DNA of 64,000 nucleotides from Gongronella butleri. Taxonomy: Eukaryota; Mucoromycota; Mucoromycetes; Mucorales; Cunninghamellaceae. The stretch is from NCBI GenBank assembly GCA_025201375.1, contig JAIWZP010000014.1, forward strand, positions 372,001 to 436,000, in the 5' to 3' direction. Under the pieces are notes generated by a model that ran no database searches, had not been told where the DNA came from, and saw nothing but the letters and a program-made list of their open reading frames with translations. Shown here one piece after another: positions 43,674 to 55,144 of this stretch. Numbering within the stretch: the stretch's first letter is position 1; each line of letters begins with the position of its first letter. The position numbers were made by a program, and so were the translations under genes.

Positions 43674-44105
43674 GCGTGACGCGACACCCCAATGAGTGAG
43701 ATCATGAGTGCAACCGACAGGTGAGGTGACATATCAAAGAGCCATTTGGAGAGGATCACGCCATGGCACGGAGGCCAGGTGAGAAAAAAGGTCTATAAAT
43801 CGACCCATCATTGGTCACATCCATTCTTTTTTTCCTTCTTTTATTCTTTCATTTCCATCGAGTCGACATTTTTTTTTGTCCTTGGTCCCTCGTTTGTTCC
43901 TCCTCTGACCCACCCACACACCCGCTCCACTCGTTTTTTTTATTCTTTTTTTTTCCCTCCCTCTCTTTTATCGTTTCATTGCGATGACCAGCCGCTCGTC
44001 GTCGTCTCTGACGTCCTTTGTCAGGCAATTGTTCATCACTTCGCCCAGGGACAGCCAGCCGGCGCAGGGCGGCGCGTCAATTCCGCGTCGCCAAAGCATA
44101 CGAGA
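43674..44105 (+). repeat. Segmental duplication, copy 2 (promoter plus leader codons)
   Basis: Matches 36175-36592 with scattered substitutions and small indels. A TATA-like TCTATAAATCG, the ATTGG box, the pyrimidine leader and the ATG with MTSRSSSSLTSFVRQLFITSP are kept. Near the end copy 2 has about 20 extra bases before the shared AAGCATACGAGA; after that the two copies are unrelated. Confidence 0.9.
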
Positions 44106-44238
44106 CCCGCGCCAGCGCAAAGACCCCTATTGCTCCTTTTATGATGAGTATGTCTCCTTCCCAGCACTGGACGACCACAATGATAATGATTTCAGAGACA
44201 CAAGGCGCAACCATCCCGCCGACCCAATGCGAAGTTAG
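43984..44238 (+). CDS. Chimeric short ORF: DnaJ-protein leader fused to an unrelated tail
   Basis: Unspliced, the ATG at 43984 opens 84 codons. The first ~28 match the leader of the DnaJ-CTD protein at 36491; the remaining ~56 (Arg/Asp/Tyr-rich, with DPYCSFYDEYVSFPALDDH) match nothing I know. An alternative splice, GTATGT donor at ~44149 to TTGCTAG ending ~44277, would replace the tail with a Pro/Leu-rich one ending near 44370. The promoter is well preserved, so transcription is plausible, but coding function is unproven. It may be a young gene or a truncated pseudogene. Confidence 0.45.
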   Translation: MTSRSSSSLTSFVRQLFITSPRDSQPAQGGASIPRRQSIRDPRQRKDPYCSFYDEYVSFPALDDHNDNDFRDTRRNHPADPMRS

Positions 44239-46816
44239 CATCTTTTTTTTTTATGTTTTCTTTTTTTTGTTGCTAGAATCGTCTCATTTGCGGCCGTGCT
44301 TGCCCTTGCGCGCCCCCCCTCTCCCCTCTCCCGTCTCCCCGTCATTCATGTATTATATTTTTATATATCGCTAGTGCTCTCCTGTGGCTCAGTAGTTGCC
44401 CGTGCTCCCCCAATGCCTGTTGCCTCATGTGATATCCTTTTCCCCCATTTTTCTCTAATTGCAAAATAAACGACGCATTGGCGCTTGCTCAGGCCGCCAT
44501 TTTGCCTCGTTTTGTTGGCATGATCGACACGCGCAAACTTTTTGCGTTCACGGGGTGAGGGGGTCAGGCTCTCCAACCTGCCTGATTTGAAGAATGTTTT
44601 TTAAAGAAGAACCCCGTCCAATGGTGACGATGCCAAAATTACACAAGAGGGCGTGATCTGGCATGCCTTGCCTTGGCACGAAACACTTGGCTCGCGTGCG
44701 GATGCCATGAACAACGTGACTCAAGGCACTTGTCCGCGTGACCATGCTTTGTTCTGGCTCTTGTGTGCATACTTTTTCTTTTCTCTTTCTTTTTTTGGCT
44801 AACATTTCACACGGCAGCCTAGTCACACTTTTTTGTTCCAGACGTCTTAAACCAGACGCACAACACTCGAGTCAGCGGGCCGTGGTCATGGAAAGCAAAA
44901 AGTTAAAACTCGAAAATAACATTGTTTTCCTTCAATCCGATCAAGAAAGAAGATTTGTAGTTTTATATTGAGCAGAGGCCGCCAAAGCAATGCCAGCCTT
45001 TCATCTGAACCCGCACGGGCGTCTCTAGGTCACGTAGGATGCGAAAAAGAGATGAATTTTGGCCCAGAAAACAGAAAATGGCCATTCCAGGGTCTATTTT
45101 TCTGAATGCTACCCTCACTGTGCAGTGTGATGTTGTGCTCACCGTCCTCCAAATTTATAAAAGATCTGAGAGATTCGGCTTTCTCTTCAAATTTTTTTCT
45201 CGCGTCGCGTCATTTCACGCGACAAATGTAAATTGTTAGCGTTTTTCCATTAACCACCTAAGCAATGCCCATTTTTTATTGCACGCAGCGCGAACGAGTG
45301 AAACCCAAAAGCGCAAAATTGGAGTTTGACGCGCACCAGTGTCTGTGTTGTCAGGGAAAGGTGGTGAAAAATGACAAAGCGCAAGAATTTGAGATTTGCG
45401 GGCGATCCAGTAATTCGATTGCCGTCAGACTCTGGAATCCTGGAGTTTCTGTCTCGACCATGTACGAATTTAAATGGGAGGCGATTTAAACATTTTTCTT
45501 AGGAAAAGGTCCTATGGTGTGCTGTTTTCCGGGAAAATTTAGCATGCACTCCGACAGTCAGGCGCCGGAGCGTTCCGAAACGCGTCACAATGAAACGGAG
45601 AGCAAGAAAACCCTGGGCAGCTTTCAATTGTCCATTGCCAAAAGCTGATGGGGACTCGTCACAAGCAAAACAAAATTTAGGCATGCCTTGGCTTCCAAAC
45701 CAAAATCCAAAAATCAGGTTCCCGGAATTAGGCCAAACTTGTACATAAGAGAGTCTGCATGGAGAAACCACGAAAAATGCCTAAAAAGAGTGAGGTCACT
45801 TTGTTCGTTGGTAAGCAATGCGCGATTTTCATTTTAATTTCAACAGCGAATTGCACGGGAAAATGCGCTTGTAGGTCTATGCCGACGCGTCTACTAGCAA
45901 GAGGGATGTCATGTGCATGGATTTGATTGGGGACAGACGCGTGTCAATCGATGTCTGACGCGGTTTTTTACGCGTCGAAAAACATATATGATTTTGCAGC
46001 CGTGTAAAACATACCAAAAAAACATCTTTTCTCATTGATCACCGATGGCCACGTACGCTCTGAGGCATGCTCTTTCTGATGGAGTTTGTTTCTCCGAGAC
46101 ACAGTCCATTTTCGTTGAGTTTACCTTGGGTGAAAAATCGCAGCTTTTTGCGTTTTACGCGATTACTAGTCCGTGGGCGCCTGCTTGTTATTGCGTTGCT
46201 ATCCGGGAATAGGCGCCATAAATTAATTATTACAATGGCGTATCGATCTGAGGACCAAAATTTCTTCATTTCTCGGGAATCGACTGGACCCCTTGGAAAA
46301 TTCGCAACTTTTTAAAATCGTCATTGCGCGCCATCCAGTGACTGCAGTGCTTCAGGGGTGGGCTTATTTGAACGAGAAAACTTGGAATCGTCGGGTTAAA
46401 AGGCAAAAACTATTGCAGGTTGTAAGCTTATGGCAAAATGCTTGAAAGGCTGTAAAAAAGCTTAACGACGATTTTTTGCACGGCAACTTGACCTATGTTC
46501 AACTTTTTAATGCACAGCATGCAGCTTTAGTGATCGACAATTAATTTCCACAAAGGGGTATTGCTCGTCAGCTCAAGCACTGCGAAGCTGCGGGGCAATA
46601 AAATGGTATTTTGTTTTGATCGTCAAATTGACAAGGACAGAATCCACAATGAGTCGCCCGAGCGGGATGAGGTCGTGACGTCATTATAATAACCATAAAC
46701 AATAAACAATAAAAGATGATGGCAAATGATTTATTACGTGCGTAAATTGTAAAATAATGCTGATGAGGGATGCTGGATGCAAAAAGAGAAAAAAAAAGTC
46801 TAGCAAAAATACACAA
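44239..46816. repeat. Repeat-relic island, no convincing gene
   Basis: From the end of the chimeric ORF to the ThrE-like stop. It includes a variant of the island motif (TCTCGGGAATCGACTGGACCCC at ~46270). An open frame at 45265-45489 (74 codons, with two CxxC-like pairs) was considered but has no homologue I recognise. No tRNA or rRNA was seen. Confidence 0.5.
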
Positions 46817-49045
46817 TTAGAAGCCCAAGAACACGGCACGCTTGCGACCCGTGGGATAGACAAACACATTGGCAAGAAACAGGCCAAGCGTGATGGACAG
46901 TGCGACACCAATGATTTGAATCATAAAGTCACTGCCATTGGCCGCTCCAGATCCATCAAACAGCGAAAAGGCACCACGTACGCCAAGCGATCCAGGCACT
47001 GAGAAGAAGCAAAAGAAAAAAAAAAAAAGACTCAACATGAGAAAAAGGCGCAAATAAAAAAAAAGATTCAAAAATGCCTTACCAAGAATCACGATGGCAA
47101 AGTGCATATGATTTGAGGGCTTGTTTGTGACGCGGGCATAGATGTTGGAGACAAGGCCAATGGCAAAGGCGCTGACGCTGCTGACAATGTTGGATGCGCT
47201 AGTGGATGTGCCGAGGATCTTGTTTAAAAAGTAGTAGAGGACAAAGCCGACGGCGGAATTGAGGGTGAACCCGGGGTATTGGCGCATGTTGCCGCCGTAG
47301 CAGATGAGGATGCCCGCGCACGTGAGCGGCAGGATCAAAAAGTACCAGTATGGGTTGACTGGGTCGATGCAAGTTTGCAAAGGACTGTCGCTTGTTGTGC
47401 GGTCGCTCGTCAAGTCCGCGCCGTGTGTCAGCGACCAGATCCCGCTACCGTACGACATGCCAAACGCGAGAAACAGCACATACATCAACGCGTGTGCCAA
47501 GTGCACCGTGCCACTGCACAAATTGCGTGCAGACAGCTCCATCACCGCCGATGTCAGCGAGTAGCCCTGGGGAAAAAGAAGAATTGAGTTCCATTTGCAA
47601 CCTTTTGGAATGCAACGCCACGCGACGGGTCCATTGATCCACTTACAGGTAGCGCAACCACAATGGCGCTAAGGCTGACAGCCAAATAACACACATAAGG
47701 ATTCAGTGCAAGGACCACAACCGACACCACGATCGTCAGCACCATTTCAAACACATTGCCAAGCATGGGGATACGTTCAGAGATGAATGTCGCAATGCCC
47801 ACTAAAAAAAAAAAAAAGGAGGGAATGAGCAATGGGAATCTTTGATTTTCCTCCTGTTTTTTTTTCTCTCTCTTTCTCCTTCTTACCACAAAGACCAAAG
47901 ATGCCGCTGACCCAGCAATCGGTCCATGAACCACCAAAAAAGAGAGGCGCGATGAATGCGGATGAGAGGACATAGCCAAGAAGTGTCATCCAAAAGCCCC
48001 ACGTAGGTGTTGGCTGCAGTGCGTCCAGCAGGGCATTGGCCTCGGCCACATTGATGCGGCCCTTGGACACTTGGTGTGCAATGTCATTGACAGTCGCGAG
48101 TTTGGCAAGATCGAGCGACTTTGCGCACTTGATCAGGTGGGTTTCGGACGTGTGTGTCTCATCATCGCCAAACGACACCATGATCAGACCGGGAAGCACA
48201 AAATAACTGCCATTGATCTCCAGCCTCTTGCTCGTCTTTTCCAGCGCGGCTTCCTATCAAATAATGGGCACGGGCGTAAGTCTTCGTTTTCTCTGGGAGT
48301 TTTTTTTTTTTTTTTTTTTTTTTTGATTTTGATTTTTTACTGCTTTTCCCCCAATTTTTCCTCTTTTTTTTTTCCCCCCACTTACAATGCGATGGCTGGG
48401 CGCGCCTGTGCGGACGAGGGCTTTGCCGAGCTTGATGATGAGTTCCTGGCGTTCGAGAACGTCGGCAATCTCTGCAGTGATCTTCATTCTTTGCGCAGTG
48501 ACCTCTGGCGACGTGGCTGCTGCCTTTTTCTCGAGGTCAATGTCGTCCAAGTTGAGCGAATGGCGCACGTCGCGGCCAAAGGATGAGAATTTGAGCGATT
48601 TGGACGAGGCAAAGGAACGCAGGTGGTGAACGGGGCGCACGAGGCCGCTGCGGCGCGCCGTGGGCTGATTTTCCTGCTGGTCTTGCTGCTGCTGGTGTGT
48701 CGCAATGTCGAGCTTGAGCAAATTGGCAAGGATGCCGCGGCGGTGCGGCGTGTGGTGCTGGTGGACCGACGGTCTGCGGAGCGCGGTGTCCTGGCGGGTG
48801 ATGGATTCCACGATTTCAATGGCATGATCGGTGTGGCTCGGTCTGCGCCCGGTCCCATCGGTGTTGCTGTGCATTGTGTGGATGGTGTTCAGCTTTTTCA
48901 GGTTGGGTATGGTGTCCATGTCGGATTCATCAATGTCGGATAGGTTCGTAGGGGTATCGACGGGGCTATTGCCGCCCAATTGCCCAATGCCGGGCAAAAT
49001 GATAGGTGGTGGCGTACCAGGGTCATGAAAGCGATTCCCGAGCAT
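46817..49045 (-). CDS. ThrE/Prm10-like membrane transporter (DUF1212)
   Basis: Five exons: 49045-48386, 48253-47887, 47801-47647, 47566-47083 and 46998-46817; 615 aa. The start is the first ATG (49045). After a ~200-residue hydrophilic region comes the family signature LIIKLGKALVRTGAPSHRIEAALEK, the soluble part with GSYFVLPGLIMVSFGDDET, and then about ten hydrophobic helices to VFVYPTGRKRAVFLGF. Relatives are the bacterial threonine exporter ThrE and yeast Prm10/YJL108C-type proteins; in fungi the substrate is not settled. Each splice joint restores the family pattern (SHRI|EAALEK, ALP|GYSLTSAV). Confidence 0.9.
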
Positions 49046-49781
49046 GGCCAAAAGATATCAACAAGGAAGAGTAAAGGAAGAAAAAAAGAGGGGAATAGAC
49101 AAAACGGAGAGAAAGAATGTTAAAAAAAGAAAAAAAATCGAAAATCGAACAAAAAAGGAGATGAAGGTGGGAAAGAAAAAAAAATCTTTTTTTTTTTTTT
49201 GTCGCCCCAAACAGATCGACATCCAAAGAGGTTGGTTTGTGAGGGCCATTGTGAAATTGACACCCCGCATTTCTTGCCAAATTGGTCTGCCGCCCTTTTT
49301 TGACGTTTTGCCGCGGTGCTTCCGAGCCGAATGCACCGGTGGCTTTCGGCTGCCCAAGAGTCCCTGCATCGATGTGTTGTTGCTTCAACCTCCAAACCTG
49401 TGTGTTTTAGCGCCACCGCACAAGGAGCACGCCATTTTACACGTGGATGAGTGTTTTGCTCCATTTTTTTTCCCCACGGCCTGCCGGGCACCGGAATATC
49501 AAAAGGGGACGTGCGGGTGCATCGGAGCACAAACATGACCGTCGAGTCCCGACCCGGCGCTTGTGCCAAGAATGTCAGCAATTTGAAGCTAGGAGCCACG
49601 TTTTCGCTTTTTTTTTTTTTTTTTTTTTTTTTTTTTGTCATCTTCATCGTCCCATGTGTCACACGACGCGATCAAAAATGGAGAAGTTTGGGCTATTTTT
49701 TTATTTTTATATGTTTTGACACAACATGGAATGTACAAAAGAGAAGGGTGGCGCGATAAAAGGAAAAAAAAGGAACCATTT
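49046..49781. other. Intergenic: ThrE-like promoter and 3' flank of the stomatin-like gene
   Basis: Purine-rich from 49050 to 49190, a T-run at ~49610-49636, and an unremarkable stretch between. No gene is supported. Confidence 0.45.
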
Positions 49782-51023
49782 CTAGTTGGAATCATTGGAC
49801 TTTGGCGGCTGGAAGCGCGATTCCTTTTCGGCAGCATGCATCAGTTCCTGTGTAATCTCGTCCTTGATCGACGGGTGCGACGAGGGCGGCGACGGCGGCT
49901 TGGTTGACTGCGTCGACTTGTTGATGTTGTTGTAAATCGAGAGGGCCTATACAAAAATGGGAGATGTCAGTGAGATGACACGCGTTTCGTTTTTTTTTTT
50001 TTTTTCCTTTTTTTAGCCCTGTACCTGAGCGACCATAGACGCGGCATCGTTGGCAGCTGCAGGGACGATGAGGGTGGTGCCCTCCTTTGCCATGCGGCCA
50101 AAGGCCTCGACGTATTTCTCTGCGACGGCCATGGACACGGCGTCGCTGCCATGCTGTGTTGCCATGGAGTGAGCAATGGTCTCGATACCGCGCGCCGTGG
50201 CCTGTGCGCGCAGCAAGATCGCCTCGGCCTCACCAGACGCACGATTGATCTGCTCAGAGCGGTCGGCCTCGGATGCGAGAATCGTCGCCTGCTTTTTACC
50301 CTCGGCCACGTTGATGGCCGCCTGACGCGCACCCTCCGACTCGAGAATCTGGGCACGCTTCGTGCGTTCCGCAGACACCTGCTGATGCATCGATTCCACC
50401 ACCTTGTTGGGAGGATGAATGTCACCTAAAATGCAAATGTGTGAGTCCCTTACGCGTTCCCTATTTCTTTGTTTTTTTTCTATTTTTGCACGTACGGATC
50501 TCGTAACGCAAGCATCGAATGCCCCAGTCCTCGGCCGCCGTGTTGATGGCCTCGACAATGTTGGCATTCAGGTACGCGCGCTCGGCAAGAGTCTTGTCCA
50601 ACGTCATTTGACCAATTTCGGCGCGCATCGTTGTTTGCGCAAGCTGTGTAATGGCAAATTCCGCGTCCTCGACGCCGTACGACGCCTTGAACGGGTCAAT
50701 GATGCGGAAATAAAGCACACCATCCAGCTCGAGCGTCACATTGTCTAAATTGGAGCGGCCAAAAAGCAAATCAACATTCGTTTTTCTCCTTTTCTGCCCC
50801 CAATTCGCCCCCCTCCCGATTTTTTAATGCGTACCTTGCGTAATGGCGCTTTGGCTGGGCACCTCAATGGCTGTTTCCTTGAGACTTTTGACGTATTTAA
50901 TACGATCGATGACGGGCGCCAAGATATTGAGGCCGGGATCAAGCATTCGATGGAAGCGGCCCATGCGCTCAACAATCCATGCCTCCTGCTGAGGCACAAA
51001 CTTGATGATCTACATGAATTGAA

Positions 51024-51095
<72 letters not shown>

Positions 51096-51426
51096 GGGGC
51101 GTGAGCACGTTGAAAGCGCACAATGACCCCGACCCAAGCCTTTCTTACGGTGTTGCGTGGCAACGACTTGCCGCCCGAGCCCCAGCTGCCGGCCATGGGA
51201 CTAGCGCCATATTCATAGTCGCCGCTATTGTAGCCATAGGTGGAGTATGGCTGCTGCAAGAGACGCTGACGCGCGATGGGAAGCACCTACAAATAAAAAA
51301 GGAACACGATCAGCTAGAGTCGCGCTAGAAAAGATGGTGTTTGGTACGCACAGGTGCCACTTTACGCGTGGCGACCCGCGCAACGGAGCGCGCCGCCGAC
51401 GTTTCTAAGCGAGCCAAGGTATTCAT
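49782..51426 (-). CDS. Stomatin-like protein 2, mitochondrial (SPFH/prohibitin domain)
   Basis: Six exons: 51426-51352, 51286-51149, 51009-50835, 50744-50496, 50425-50025 and 49946-49782; 400 aa. The first ~30 residues (MNTLARLETSAARSVARVAT...) form a basic, Ser/Ala-rich presequence. The SPFH domain runs from about residue 72 (IIKFVPQQEAWIVERMGRFH) to ~260, with LDPGLNILAPVIDRIKYV and the conserved IGQMTLDKTLAER. A Glu/Ala/Arg coiled coil with ERTKRAQILESEG follows. Mammalian SLP-2 scaffolds prohibitins, cardiolipin and respiratory complexes in the inner membrane. The exon 1 donor is GTGCGT. Intron 2 carries a 70-base T-run on the coding strand. Confidence 0.95.
51025..51094. repeat. Poly(A) tract of 70 bases inside the stomatin-like gene's second intron
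   Basis: Uninterrupted A on the + strand. On the coding strand it is a 70-base T-run near the 5' end of the intron, not at the acceptor. It is the longest homopolymer in the window. Confidence 0.92.
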
Positions 51427-51639
51427 GATGGGGAACAGGGAGAAAAAGAGCGAGGGGAAGGTGAAAAAAAGAAAAAAAGAAAGCAAAAGAGTGACAAAAG
51501 GTACCCCCGGTCGTGGGAGGCAGACGAAAAAAACGCCCTTTTTTATTTCTGCGGTCGGCGGCATTTTCGTCTCATGCAACCCGCTGCTGTTTTTTTGACT
51601 CATCCAGACCACGTATCGGACCAAAATCCAATTTTCTCT

Positions 51640-52826
51640 TTATTTTTCGATTGTTGTCGGCGCCTCTATGGAGACCACCATCTTCTTCAAGGGCAGTGTG
51701 ACACCCTGCTCTTGTGCGATATCGTTCAATTCGTGGAAGAGCGCATAGGATGCCTACAAGCAATGAAATTATAAGAATAATCGCTCGTTTGCGCGTGTTA
51801 CACAAAAGAAACTCACATAGGCATCGAACGTCGCGTAGTCAATCTGGCTCCTTGACAGATTCGTCGTGCCCCAGTTGCTCATGCGCACGTCTGACTTTGG
51901 AAGATGTTCTCCAAGCTTAGAAGAAAAAAAAAAGAGAAAAATGGCGTGTGAGCTCGTTTTCTAGCCAAAAAGGATTTCCGTACCAAGATGCCCGTGAGAT
52001 TGCGGAGTGAGCGGTGCTTTGGGACGCGCGCGAGCGACGGACACGACACGACGCGCGCGATTCGACGCGTGTCTAGCAACCCCCTGGTGGTCACGCCGAA
52101 ATCCGTCCGTAGTTTATACCCGTCGCCACTGACGTGCACGCCCGTCTTGATATACGCGTCGTTCTTGAGAAACAGTGTCAACTCGCGCGGCAATTCTGTT
52201 TAAAACGAACCGTATGTGAGCGAGAACACGCTTTTCCTTTTTTTTTTTACCTTTCATGTAATACACTTGGACCAAAAGCACCATGGATGGGCTGCACAGT
52301 TGGAACAGCGCGGTCTTGTTTTGCTGCTGCTGTGCTTTGAAAGTTGGCTGCCATTCCAAATCCAAACCAAACACGGATCCCTCCCTGTCGCAAGAAAAAA
52401 AAAATCAGCTTTCTCTGGTACGTTCGTCGGATCAGATGGGCAAGTGTACCTGATCATCCTCGGAATCAGGTCATTGACGACATTTGGGTCTCTGGTGCAG
52501 ACGACTCTATAGTGGCTGGGCAGCCGAATCAGCGGCAGAGACTCAATGTAGTCATTTAGGAGCGTGTCGGCGTCCCAGGGCGGCACCAAGGCATTGACCG
52601 GCTGCCATTGCTTGAGCGTCACTTTCTTTTGTGGTTGCTGCTGCTGCTGCTGCACTGCCTTGGCTTGGGCTTTGGCTTTGGCCGCTTTGTATTCGAGCAC
52701 TTTGGCACGGGGTATCACTTGCACACTGCTTTGTCTATAAAATGGACGAGTAAGAGGTTTTCTTGTACTGGATCGCAGTCGAGAAGGTCCCTTTTTTTCG
52801 CTCACTTGGCCATTGCACTTGAACAT
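51640..52826 (-). CDS. 3'-5' exonuclease domain protein (DEDDy, WRN-exo/RNase D-like)
   Basis: Exons 52826-52450, 52384-52251, 52195-51984, 51915-51817 and 51753-51640; 311 aa from the ATG at 52826. Catalytic motifs: Exo I GLDLEWQ, Exo II GVHVSGDGYKLRTDFG, Exo III YATFDAY (Tyr and Asp of the DEDDy class). The N-terminal ~90 residues are basic and Gln-rich (KAAKAKAQAKAVQQQ). No helicase or HRDC domain follows, so it resembles stand-alone WRN-like exonucleases that trim DNA or RNA. The start is uncertain: the frame stays open upstream to an acceptor-like TAG at ~52977, so a 5' exon may exist. Confidence 0.85.
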
Positions 52827-53993
52827 GTCAGGGCTCGTCGCGGCAGCAGTAGCGCCAGGCAGCTGCTCCTTGGGTTCGCGCGTAAAAATGGCGCGCGCGT
52901 CCACATTAAATGTGCTCGCGACAGGATCAAAACGCCAAAGGTACCAGGTCGCGAGAGCATAGCAATAAAACAGCACCTACTTGAAAAGACAAAAAGAAGA
53001 CCAAAAAAAAAGGGGGTGGGGGAAGAGGTTAAAAGCGGGGCGAATGCGGGATTTGACATCCGACAAAATCTCAAGCCCGATGTCGTCCACATGTCCCATT
53101 TGTACTTTTTTTTCTTGTTACGCGCCAATTACACTAAAAATCTGTCAGCCAGTTTGCCAGTGACCGAGAAAATACACAAAAGCATGATTTTCATGATTTT
53201 GGGCTTTTACAAGCAAATGTGGTGCTTGGTCTGTTTCATTCAATGCATTTTCTAAGCTCAGTGAACAGAATTTTACAGTAGGTACAACACGCGGAGGAGT
53301 GACTTGATTCAATGCCGCTTGCAGGGGCACTGCACAAAACAAGTGCACAAAAATGAAAAGGCGCGTATTCCAGACTTCGCGGGCCTGCTGTGCCTCCAGG
53401 ATTTTTTTACAGCTTACCTGCCGCCAATGAAAAACGCGTCACGGCTTCAACCACTGCCCAATGCTCAGGACGGGCCCGCCCCATTTTTTTTTTTTTTTTT
53501 TTGGACTCGAAAATGTCAAAAACCTTGTATTTGCATCATTTTGCATTCGTCTAGCCATCTGCATGGTCGACCCTGCTAAAAAGTGCCTGCATCGGATTCA
53601 ACACAAAATTTGCAACAAAAAAAAAGAAGCGTGCTCTTCCTGATGCTCCACGTTGCCAGGTTTATTTTTTATCGATATGCTTTTGGCTCAAAATACGACC
53701 GCAAAGCGCAAAAGAACGCGTCATCCATTGATCTCCGTGTGTTTAAAACAACTTCTTTCGATGTACTAGAGCGCGTGTGTCGTACTGTAATAACATGACC
53801 AGGCTGCATCGGTGGTCATCTTGGGTCAAAGAATAAAAGTGGGCTGATTTGCAAAATCCTCGGCCTGCTTCTTGTCAATTCTTCTTTTTTAAGCTCTTTT
53901 TTCAACGCTTCTGGGTCAGTTAATGTCATGAACCTCGTAGCCAGGGAGGGCAACGGCTCAAGTTGGCATGTCGCAATGCGCGGCGGGCGTCGC

Positions 53994-54027
<34 letters not shown>

Positions 54028-54178
54028 AGGCACAATAGGACGGAGCTCTGATTGGCCAATGTCCAAGAGTGGAGTGGGCTCGTCGGACCTGCAGTGAAGC
54101 CCAAATGAATTTGAAGCCGAGCGTCCAGTCAATTGACTTTCCTTTTTCTTTCCCTTTTACTTTTCACATTCTTCCGCA
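52827..54178. repeat. Repeat-relic island and uL14 promoter
   Basis: About 53367-53622 matches 7890-8140: TGTGCCTCCAG, TTTTTTTACAGCTTAC, TTTGCATTC, CATCTGCATGGT and CACAAAATTTGCAACAAAA recur in the same order. TACAGTA occurs at ~53274 and TACTGTA at ~53783. No gene is seen. A palindromic CCAAT element (GATTGGCCAATG, ~54050) with a TCC pyrimidine leader precedes the uL14 start. Confidence 0.65.
54048..54061 (+). promoter_or_regulatory. Palindromic CCAAT element upstream of uL14
   Basis: TGATTGGCCAATGT contains CCAAT on both strands about 120 bp before the uL14 ATG. CCAAT-binding complexes commonly serve fungal housekeeping promoters; use here is inferred from position. Confidence 0.5.
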
Positions 54179-55144
54179 ATGCCTAAAGGTAACGCCAACT
54201 AGCCCTATCCTACGACATTTTGCCCTTCTCGCCACGCGTGCCGTCCGCCATGACAGAACGATCCGATTACAATGTGTATTCGATGGATGGATGGATGGAT
54301 CGATGAATGGATGGCGATGCCTGGTGGATAGACGGATGGATGGATGGACGAGGTGTCATCATCATCTTGACGTGCTACTGATCCATCCATCCATCCATCC
54401 CTTGCTCGTATCCATCCATTGGTCTCACAACATGCACCTGAACGTCTTTATTTGTGCTTGCCAGACGATGATTTTGCAAAATTGATCGATTTGTTCATTT
54501 GCATGGACGGCACGCACGAAAGGGCGATGATCTTGTAGCGGTCACTTGCCTCTTTGCTCCATATGCCAAAGAAGCGTGTCATTGAGCCGATTGCAGCGAA
54601 AACAGGGTGACTGACTTCTTTTTTCTCTCTTTTTTTTTTTTTGCGTGTCATCAGTTAGCATTTCTGGTACCAAGTACCGTATGACTCTCGGTCTGCCCGT
54701 TGGTGCCGTCATGAACTGCGCCGACAACTCTGGCGCCAAGAACTTGTACGTCATTGCCGTCCGCAACATCAAGGGCCGTCTCAACCGTCTCCCTGCTGCT
54801 GGTGCCGGTGACATGGTCGTCGCCTCTGTCAAGAAGGGCAAGCCCGAATTGCGCAAGAAGGGTAAGCAATCAATTCGGCCACGAAAAACAAAGCGACAGT
54901 GGGCTCATTTTCTCGTTTTTTTCTTGATTTTTCTTGATTTTTCTTAGTCATGCCCGCCGTCGTTGTTCGTCAACGCAAGGCCTGGCGCCGTCGCGACGGT
55001 GTCTTCTTGTACTTTGAAGACAACGCTGGTGTCATTGTCAACCCCAAGGGTGAAATGAAGGGCTCCGCCATCACTGGCCCCGTTGCCAAGGAGTGCGCCG
55101 ACTTGTGGCCCCGTATTGCCTCGTCCGCTGGTACCGTGGTGTAA
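54179..55144 (+). CDS. RPL23: Large-subunit ribosomal protein uL14 (L23)
   Basis: Three exons: 54179-54188 (only 10 bp: ATG, two codons and one base), 54655-54861 and 54948-55144; 137 aa. The sequence is that of eukaryotic uL14: [36 protein letters not shown], then [20 protein letters not shown] and [20 protein letters not shown]. It sits at the subunit interface near the factor-binding site. The first intron is 466 bp, far longer than others in the window, and contains a self-complementary tetranucleotide repeat. Codon use is C-ending and biased as expected for a highly expressed gene. Confidence 0.97.
54282..54420. repeat. Self-complementary ATGG/CCAT microsatellite in uL14 intron 1
   Basis: The left arm (~54282-54350) is made of repeated ATGG with interruptions; the right arm (~54380-54418) is repeated ATCC/CATC, its reverse complement. 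Separated by about 30 bases, they could fold into a long hairpin in the pre-mRNA. Confidence 0.85.

Noticed and set aside
45265..45489. A 74-codon frame with CLCC
   Set aside because: It is isolated within a repeat-relic island, has no homologue I recognise, and nothing resembling a promoter or splice sites supports it.
52740..52801. Possible intron near the exonuclease N-terminus (GTGAGC donor, TTTTATAG acceptor)
   Set aside because: Splicing here breaks the frame into the conserved domain, whereas the unspliced frame is open; retained as coding.
53039..53100. Possible 5' exon of the exonuclease (ATG at ~53096 minus strand)
   Set aside because: The only donor is a weak GTCAAA and the peptide has no support; the start was left at 52826.
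54519..54612. C/D-box snoRNA in uL14 intron 1
   Set aside because: The C-box match is imperfect, no terminal stem or guide sequence was recognised, so it is mentioned only as a possibility.
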